Assembly: GCA_964542255.1 (NCBI GenBank)
Contig: CAZITV010000115.1
Coordinates: 1-7,640, forward strand
Origin: CAYMSF01 sp964542255
GTDB lineage: Bacteria; Verrucomicrobiota; Lentisphaeria; Victivallales; Victivallaceae
DNA: 7,640 nucleotides
Direction of reading: 5' to 3'
The notes under the pieces are model-generated. The model was not told where the DNA came from. It did no database searches and was given only the letters and a program-made list of their open reading frames with translations. This document shows, piece after piece, positions 1 to 5,607 of the stretch (positions are counted from its first letter, which is position 1; every line of letters starts with the position of its first letter). A program made the position numbers and the translations under genes.

Positions 1-111
1 TTACTTGACACCATTAAAAAAGCGGTGCATAGTAGTTCAACAAGTGAGAGACAGAGTCATTATTTAGAAGTGCGAAAGTTCTTTTTAGGAATTTTAGACG
101 ATGAAAACTGA
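1..111 (+). CDS. Possible C-terminal end of an upstream gene (5' partial), perhaps a receiver-domain protein
   Basis: Frame +1 is open from the first base to a TGA at 109-111, giving 36 residues that begin LLDTIKKAVHSS and end FLGILDDEN. The first dozen residues look like the last helix of a response-regulator receiver domain (the pattern ELLxxIxKAL that follows the conserved Lys-Pro), and the rest would be a short tail. The frame ends 11 bases inside the next gene, an overlap typical of genes in one operon. Caveat: an open frame this short can arise by chance, and there is no start or core motif in view. If real, the locus extends upstream and the promoter-like sequence in the same stretch lies inside a gene. 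Confidence 0.42.
   Translation, partial: LLDTIKKAVHSSSTSERQSHYLEVRKFFLGILDDEN
5..33 (+). promoter_or_regulatory. Sigma70-like promoter candidate
   Basis: TTGACA at 5-10 is a perfect -35 consensus, followed by a 17-base spacer and CATAGT at 28-33, which matches four of six -10 positions. Transcription would start near 40 and leave a leader of about 60 bases before the ATG at 101. The hexamers and spacing are seen directly. Function is uncertain because the same bases can be read as the end of an upstream coding frame, and the organism's sigma-factor preference is unknown. Confidence 0.28.
87..90 (+). promoter_or_regulatory. Weak ribosome binding site for the PocR hybrid kinase
   Basis: AGGA lies ten bases before the ATG at 101. 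An in-frame TAG at 95-97 rules out any earlier start in this frame, so ATG 101 is the first possible start and this short Shine-Dalgarno-like element is the best candidate serving it. Confidence 0.45.
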
Positions 112-3031
112 GTCAAGTTGCGTCACGCCTCTCGTCGCCATCCCAGCCACTATTACCTTTAATGACATTTTTGATTTGGCTGAAGTTCAACGGATGCAGG
201 ATTTATTTGCTGATGCGACCGGGGTAGCGTCGGTAATTACCCGCCCGGACGGTACGCCGATCACTAAGCCGAGCAACTTTTGTCGTTTGTGCAAAGACAT
301 TATCCGCAAAACCACACTGGGTTTTAAAAACTGCTGCCAATCTGATGCCGTGCTGGGACGGCATAATCCCGGTGGTCCAATTATTCAACCATGTCTAAGC
401 GGCGGCTTGTGGGATGCCGGAGCCAGTATCACCGTTGGCGGTGTCCATATTGCCAATTGGCTGATTGGTCAGGTGCGCAACGAAACCACTGATGAAGCCA
501 GGATGCTTAAGTATGCCGATGAAATCAGGGCGGATAGAGAAGATTTTATGCAGGCTCTGGCAGAAGTCCCCGTGATGCCAATTACAAAATTTCAGAAAAT
601 CGCAGAAATGCTTTTTGTATTCGCTAACGAGCTTTCTGAAAAGGCCTATAAAAATTTTCAATTAAAACAAGAAATCGCCGAACGCGAACATACCGCCTTG
701 CAGCTCCGGAACAGCGAAGAGGCATTAGCAACCATGCTCAATTCGATAGGTGATGCGGTTATTGCTACAGATTTAGACGGTAACGTCAATATGATGAACC
801 CGGTCGCCGAACACCTTACCGGCTGGGATTTTGCCGATGCCAAGGGCAAACCGCTGCTGAACGTGTTTAATATTGTGAATGCCGTCACCCGAAAAATCGC
901 GGATAATCCAGTCGTGAAGGTCATTACCACCGGAAAAGTCGCCGGACTGGCCAACCATACCGTATTGATTAACCGCACTGGCACTGAATACCAAATCTCC
1001 GACAGCGCGGCACCTATCCGCGATGCTGCTGGAAATATTCGTGGCGTAATTATGGTGTTTTCCGATGTTACTGAAAAATATCAGGCGGAAGTGGCGCTGC
1101 GCCGCAGTGAAGAAAAATTCCGTACAGTGGCTGACTTTACCTACGACTGGGAATACTGGCATATCCATGGAAAAATTATCTATATATCGCCGTCATGTGA
1201 AAGAATCAGCGGCTACAAGCCGGAGGAATTTTTATCTGATAATTCATTACTCCGCAAGATTATCCATCCGGATGATGTGAAAATATTTGATGAACATTAT
1301 AACCGGATGCATTCTCCTGAGCATCTGCGCGATGTCGAAGAAATTTCTTTTAGAATTATCAAAAAAGACGGAACTGTAGCACATCTCACCCACTTATGTT
1401 CACCTGTTTTTGATAAACAGGATAATTATCTCGGACGGCGTGCCAGCAACAGGGACGATACTGTACGCAAACAAGCAGAAGCCGAACTTAAAAAAAACCA
1501 GGCCGCCATTAGTCGCCATAATGAATTATTGTCAGTATTGCTTAAAAATCTGCCAGTCGGTGTTTTTATGGTGGAAGTACCATCCGGCAAACCCCTGGTG
1601 GTTAATGAAGCCGCAATGAATTTGCTGGGGCGCGGCATTATGCCTGATACCTCAAAACACAATCTGGCGGAGGTTTATGAAGCGTACCGGGAAGATACCG
1701 GTGAGCCTTATCCGGTAGAAGATATGCCAATAGTAAAGGCAATGCAGGGCGTGTTTTCCCGTACTGATGATATGAGGGTGAGACGTCCTGACGGCAGTGA
1801 AACGCTGCTGGAGATTTTTGGTTCGCCGGTAATGGATCAGAACGGTCAGGTATGGGCCGGTCTCACCAGTTTTATTGACATTTCCCGGCGCAAACAGGCT
1901 GAAGCAGAAACGAAACAAAAAAATCATTTTTTGGTTAACCTCCTTGCCGAAAAGGACAAGTTCTTTTCGATTATCGCACATGACTTGCGCAGTCCGTTCA
2001 ACGGTTTCCTTGGATTGACGCAAATTATGGCAGATAATTTACCTGACTTGAGTATGACCGAAATCCGGCAGTTGGCGGAAAGCACCAGAAATTCTGCCGT
2101 TAATGTTTATGGACTGCTCGAAAACCTGCTGGAATGGACAAAAGCTAAACAGGGCTTGATGCCCTTTACCTTGATAAGTAATAAACTGGTAAATGTTGTT
2201 AATGAGAGTATGGCGCCGCTGTTGGAATCTGCCCGCCGCAAAGAGATTGAAATCGCCGTAGTTATTCCCGAAGACATCGCCATCTGGTATGATAGCAATA
2301 TGTTTAAAACCATCATTCGTAACCTGGTCTCCAATGCCATAAAATTTACCAGAAAAGGCGGAAAAATATCGGTCTCCGCCGCAGTTACAAAATCTCAACA
2401 TGTAGAAATTTGCGTTCAAGATTCAGGCATCGGCATGCATCAACAGATGCTGGATAATTTATTCCGCATCGATGTAAAAGTATCTAGAAAAGGCACCGAA
2501 AATGAACCCAGCTCCGGACTCGGACTGCTGCTCTGCAAAGAGTTTGTGGAAAAGCATGGCGGTACTATCCGCGTGGAAAGTGAAGAAGACAAGGGCTCGC
2601 AATTTTATTTTACTATTCCACTAAAACTTGACCAAGCACAATACGACAGCCATACCAAACAGTTGAAAATCCTAATTGCCGATGACGATGAAGAGTCGGA
2701 GACGCTCTTGTTCCTGCTCGTCAATAAATTCGGTCGAGAAGTGCTCAAGGCCGGCAATGGCGCCGAAGCCGTTGAGATTTGCCGCAGTCATCCCGATTTA
2801 GATTTGGTGCTGATGGATGTCGCGATGCCGGTAATGGATGGCTATGAAGCCGCACGGCAAATCCGGCAGTTTAACCAAAACGTGATAATTATCGCGCAAA
2901 CCGCCAATTTTGCTGACGGTGAATCTGAACGGGCTGCCGCCGCCGGATGTAATGATTTTATCACCAAACCTTACAATCGAGCTTCATTATCCGCAATCCT
3001 GCACAAACACTTTACCAATATCGTATTATGA
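101..3031 (+). CDS. Cytoplasmic hybrid sensor histidine kinase, PocR-PAS-PAS-PAS-HisKA-HATPase-REC
   Basis: A 976-residue multi-sensor kinase with no signal peptide or membrane segment, so it acts in the cytoplasm. Residues ~18-128 match the PocR ligand-binding domain: FCRLC with C61 and C64, then C78, C79 and C98, and the closing WLIGQVRNE. Three PAS domains follow at ~203-330 (ending FSDVTEK), ~336-458 (ending in an unusual RDDTVRKQAE) and ~478-600 (ending FIDISRRKQAE). HisKA (~617-683) has phospho-acceptor H627 in SIIAHDLRSPF. The ATPase domain (~725-841) shows N741/N745 in NLVSNAIKFT, DSGIGM at 774-779 and GLGLLLCKEF from 806. The C-terminal receiver (~856-970) keeps D861/D862, phospho-acceptor D906 (LMDVAMP), T934 and K956, so kinase and receiver both look active. 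It should autophosphorylate H627, pass phosphate to D906 and then need a separate Hpt protein. The PocR family is known for sensing small organic molecules (Salmonella PocR responds to 1,2-propanediol); the ligand here is unknown. The first possible start was chosen because of the TAG at 95-97. Confidence 0.95.
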   Translation: MKTESSCVTPLVAIPATITFNDIFDLAEVQRMQDLFADATGVASVITRPDGTPITKPSNFCRLCKDIIRKTTLGFKNCCQSDAVLGRHNPGGPIIQPCLSGGLWDAGASITVGGVHIANWLIGQVRNETTDEARMLKYADEIRADREDFMQALAEVPVMPITKFQKIAEMLFVFANELSEKAYKNFQLKQEIAEREHTALQLRNSEEALATMLNSIGDAVIATDLDGNVNMMNPVAEHLTGWDFADAKGKPLLNVFNIVNAVTRKIADNPVVKVITTGKVAGLANHTVLINRTGTEYQISDSAAPIRDAAGNIRGVIMVFSDVTEKYQAEVALRRSEEKFRTVADFTYDWEYWHIHGKIIYISPSCERISGYKPEEFLSDNSLLRKIIHPDDVKIFDEHYNRMHSPEHLRDVEEISFRIIKKDGTVAHLTHLCSPVFDKQDNYLGRRASNRDDTVRKQAEAELKKNQAAISRHNELLSVLLKNLPVGVFMVEVPSGKPLVVNEAAMNLLGRGIMPDTSKHNLAEVYEAYREDTGEPYPVEDMPIVKAMQGVFSRTDDMRVRRPDGSETLLEIFGSPVMDQNGQVWAGLTSFIDISRRKQAEAETKQKNHFLVNLLAEKDKFFSIIAHDLRSPFNGFLGLTQIMADNLPDLSMTEIRQLAESTRNSAVNVYGLLENLLEWTKAKQGLMPFTLISNKLVNVVNESMAPLLESARRKEIEIAVVIPEDIAIWYDSNMFKTIIRNLVSNAIKFTRKGGKISVSAAVTKSQHVEICVQDSGIGMHQQMLDNLFRIDVKVSRKGTENEPSSGLGLLLCKEFVEKHGGTIRVESEEDKGSQFYFTIPLKLDQAQYDSHTKQLKILIADDDEESETLLFLLVNKFGREVLKAGNGAEAVEICRSHPDLDLVLMDVAMPVMDGYEAARQIRQFNQNVIIIAQTANFADGESERAAAAGCNDFITKPYNRASLSAILHKHFTNIVL

Positions 3032-3608
3032 GAATATTAACACTGATCAGTCAGGTACAGTGGAATAAAAAGCAACGGTTGCTTGCATTGGCTGTAGTTG
3101 CCATCATCGGCATATTGTTGGTCTGGCTAGTCACAGAACAGGCAGACCAGGGATCACGTGCCGGACTGCTGCGGCACGCACATCATACAGCCCAGCGAAT
3201 TAATTTAGACCGCATCAAAGCACTGTCCGGAACCGTCAAAGATTACAGTTCAGCTGATTACCTGCAAATCAAAACAAAACTGGCTAGTATCCGCTCCGCC
3301 AGTCCGCAATGCCGGTTCGTCTATTTGCTCGGCCGCAATGCCGACGGAACAATTTTTGTTTTTGCCGATAGTGAACCGCTTGGCTCCAAAACCGGTTCAA
3401 CACCGGGGCAGCTTTATCCAGAAGCATCATCACAATGTCATAATGCTTTCACTGCAAATAAATCAGTCTTTGAATTTCAAGTTTCTGAACGCTGGGGCAG
3501 GAGGGTATCGGCACTGGTGCCAATTGCTGACGTTAACACCGGAGCAGTTATTGCAGTATTTGGGATGGATATTGATGCCGCAGACTGGACGGCGGAAATA
3601 ATATCCAA
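3028..3608 (+). CDS. N-terminal part of a membrane-anchored sensor protein (3' end lost in the assembly gap)
   Basis: The start codon overlaps the stop of the PocR kinase (ATGA, 3028-3031) and no Shine-Dalgarno-like sequence precedes it, which suggests translational coupling. The 193 visible residues begin with a short basic cytoplasmic end, then one membrane helix at ~18-36 (LLALAVVAIIGILLVWLVT), then an extracytoplasmic domain at ~40-190. Its recurring landmarks are LSGTVKDY (67-73), FVYLLGR (97-103), DSEP (114-117), PGQLY (126-130), WG (156-157), SALVPI (161-166) and GMDIDAADW (179-187). I recognise this pattern from the N-terminal sensor regions of bacterial PAS/GGDEF/kinase proteins, probably a Cache-like fold, but know no ligand. 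In such proteins a second membrane helix usually follows closely; here it would fall in the N run. The reading frame can join the post-gap frame only if the true gap is a multiple of three, so this may be the start of the same protein or a separate gene. Confidence 0.85.
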
Positions 3609-3708
3609 NNNNNNNNNNNNNNNNNNNNNNNNNNNNNNNNNNNNNNNNNNNNNNNNNNNNNNNNNNNNNNNNNNNNNNNNNNNNNNNNNNNNNNNNNNNN
3701 NNNNNNNN
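3609..3708. other. Assembly gap of exactly 100 N
   Basis: A run of exactly 100 N, the usual placeholder for a scaffold gap of unknown size. It falls inside coding sequence. Upstream codons leave two bases (3607-3608) waiting for a third and downstream codons begin at 3710, so a continuous protein needs a true gap length divisible by three; 100 is not. The gap should hide at least one membrane helix, and possibly a stop and a new start. Confidence 0.97.
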
Positions 3709-3709
3709 T

Positions 3710-5536
3710 TCACTGGCATTGCAGGTGACAATTAATCAGCAGATTGCCGGGCTATCTGCCGCCGCACAGATAATATCCTCAGATAAGAGTACGCAGCAGT
3801 GGCTGCGTGACGGCGCGGCCGCGCCATTAATAAAGCGCTGGATGCCGGTATTTAACCAACTGCAGCAGAATAACAATATTACTCATTTCTATTTTGTTGA
3901 CGCAAAACGGGTCTGCCTGCAGCGTCTGCATAATCCAAAACTAAGTGGTGACCGAATTGACCGCTTTACGATGCTGGATGCGGAACGTACCGGGCGGATT
4001 GCATCCGGCATCGAGACTGGGTTATTGGGGGTTTTTACGCTGCGAGCGGTGCAGCCGGTGTTTTTTGAGAACAAATTGGTTGGCTATGTTGAGCTGGGCA
4101 AGGGAATAGAAAAAATATTTAGTGAAATGCATGCCCGGCTTGGAGTGCAGTTGGCAGTGGCTGTACACAAAGAATTTTTAAACAAGAAGGAGTGGGAAGC
4201 ATCCAGACATTCGAACATGCGGCTTCCCGACTGGAATACACTTCCGGAAAGTGTTGTGGTCTATAGCTCACTATCCGCTGATAATAATCTTTTGGATTGG
4301 CGTAAACACGCAAATCATCTATTTGCTCATGGATTAAACGGCAGTGAGATTAAGATATCCGGCATCAACTGGATTGCTTCTGTCACGCCAATTACTGATG
4401 CCGCCGGCAGGCATGCCGCGGATTTACTGATTATGCGGGATATCTCGAACGATGAAGCGTCTTTTTTCAGCCTGATTATCACCAGCGTGAGTGTGGCGGT
4501 GGTGATAATGGTGCTGTTGATAGGTTTGATTTATGTCTTGATTAGCCGTGCAGACCGTCAAATTAGCACCCAGTATGCGCAGCTGCAGGCAAGTGAAAAC
4601 CGGCATAATGCAATGATTGCCAATATCGGCGATGTCATTGCAATTACCAACCACGACGGTATCATCAGCTACAACAGCGCAAATATTGAAAGACTCTTCG
4701 GCTGGAATCAAAATGATAATTTAGATACAAATATTTTGACAAATATTCATCCTGACGATACCGATTCTGTTCGTCAGCTTATTGATGAACTGCCGGAAAA
4801 AGACGATTCCAGAACAATTGAATGCCGTTACCGCTGTAAAGATGGCAATTACCGCTGGATAGCGTTTACCGGAGTTAGCTTAAAGCATGATTCATCAATT
4901 AGTGGTCTGTTAATTAATTACCACGATATTACCGCGCGCCGGCAGGTTAGTGATAATTTGAAAGTTGAACAAAAAAATTTGCAGGCAATGTTTGGCGCGG
5001 TTCCGATAGGGATGCTGCTTTTTGACGAAAATTATATTATCGTCAAGCACAATCACGCCATCGAACGGCTGATTTCAAGGGGGCAGAGTCAAATAATAGC
5101 GCACCGTGCCGGCAGCGGGTTGGGCTGCATCCACAGCGTTGAGCATGAAAAAGGCTGTGGATATTCCGCCGCATGTCAAGATTGCCTGCTCAGAAAGGCG
5201 ATAGCGCAGGTGCTGCGCACCAACACCGCTGTTTACAGTATCGAAACTCAATATACCGTTTTAATCAACGACCAGCAGCACCATTTATGGTTGAATGTTA
5301 ACGCCGAACCTGTGCTGCTTGATGACCGCCGTCATGTCATTGTCGCCATTGACGATATCACCCAGCGTAAAGCAATTGAGCATCAGCTGCTGGAAAAAAT
5401 TGATGAGCTGCAGCGGTTTAACCGGCTTACCGCAGGCCGCGAGCTTACTATGATTGAACTAAAAAAAGAGGTTAACGCATTGCTCTTAAAAAATGGCTTG
5501 AGTGAAAAATATAAAATTGCCGGTGGAATCCGGTAG
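3710..5536 (+). CDS. Membrane sensor without kinase: dCache_3-like outer domain, TM, PAS, Cys-rich PAS, helical tail (5' partial)
   Basis: The frame is open from the gap edge; a TTG at 3719 is probably internal, since a membrane anchor is expected before the sensor. Numbering from that TTG, residues ~5-245 form an extracytoplasmic sensor resembling dCache_3 (LRLHNP-like QRLHNPKLSGD at 68-78, a Gly-rich stretch, then GYVELG at 122-127). A strong membrane helix lies at 249-275. Two PAS domains follow in the cytoplasm: ~292-409 (HPDD, then YHDITARRQ) and ~416-550, the second carrying C470, C480, C486 and C489 in GLGC...GCGYSAACQDC. The protein ends with a charged amphipathic helix, QRFNRLTAGRELTMIELK and on to residue 605, then a TAG. 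No HisKA, ATPase, GGDEF, EAL or HTH domain is present, so it must pass its signal to a partner. The natural candidate is the REC-PAS-kinase encoded 71 bases downstream. It could be one protein with the sensor fragment before the gap. Confidence 0.88.
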   Translation, partial: SLALQVTINQQIAGLSAAAQIISSDKSTQQWLRDGAAAPLIKRWMPVFNQLQQNNNITHFYFVDAKRVCLQRLHNPKLSGDRIDRFTMLDAERTGRIASGIETGLLGVFTLRAVQPVFFENKLVGYVELGKGIEKIFSEMHARLGVQLAVAVHKEFLNKKEWEASRHSNMRLPDWNTLPESVVVYSSLSADNNLLDWRKHANHLFAHGLNGSEIKISGINWIASVTPITDAAGRHAADLLIMRDISNDEASFFSLIITSVSVAVVIMVLLIGLIYVLISRADRQISTQYAQLQASENRHNAMIANIGDVIAITNHDGIISYNSANIERLFGWNQNDNLDTNILTNIHPDDTDSVRQLIDELPEKDDSRTIECRYRCKDGNYRWIAFTGVSLKHDSSISGLLINYHDITARRQVSDNLKVEQKNLQAMFGAVPIGMLLFDENYIIVKHNHAIERLISRGQSQIIAHRAGSGLGCIHSVEHEKGCGYSAACQDCLLRKAIAQVLRTNTAVYSIETQYTVLINDQQHHLWLNVNAEPVLLDDRRHVIVAIDDITQRKAIEHQLLEKIDELQRFNRLTAGRELTMIELKKEVNALLLKNGLSEKYKIAGGIR

Positions 5537-5607
5537 TCGGTTGTGCATCAGATTTTATAAGATAATCTACCAGGCAGTTTGAAAAATAAGGCTGCAGTGA
5601 GGCGTTT
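5537..5607 (+). other. Short intergenic spacer inside the presumed operon
   Basis: Seventy-one bases separate the membrane sensor from the next kinase gene. A weak inverted repeat (AGATT at 5550-5554 and AATCT at 5564-5568, nine-base loop) is AT-rich, has only five base pairs and no following T run, so it is not a credible terminator. A TATAAG/GATAAT-like stretch occurs in the same place but has no well-spaced -35. Read-through from the upstream gene is the simplest view. Confidence 0.5.
5597..5602 (+). promoter_or_regulatory. Ribosome binding site for the REC-PAS-kinase-REC gene
   Basis: GTGAGG, containing the core GAGG, ends five bases before the ATG at 5608. Together with an in-frame TAA at 5587-5589 it fixes that ATG as the start. 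Confidence 0.65.

Noticed and set aside
203..1168. Several open frames on the - strand opposite the PocR kinase
   Set aside because: They lie entirely antisense to a gene with clear domain motifs, overlap each other and show no recognisable protein features; they are shadows.
1490..1497. Run of eight A (also 6665-6672) that could cause slippage or a programmed frameshift
   Set aside because: Each run is ordinary Lys codons in an unbroken frame, and no stimulatory hairpin or meaningful alternative frame is apparent.
1065..1662. Small + and - strand frames inside the PAS region of the first kinase
   Set aside because: They overlap intact PAS coding sequence in another frame and encode no recognisable domain.
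3719..3721. TTG as the true start of the post-gap gene
   Set aside because: The frame is open back to the gap edge, there is no membrane anchor after it before the outer sensor domain, and no ribosome site is visible in the few bases available; it is most likely internal.
5550..5568. AT-rich inverted repeat as a terminator, or TATAAG/GATAAT as a promoter, between the last two genes
   Set aside because: The stem is only five pairs with no T run, and no -35 element sits at a normal distance.
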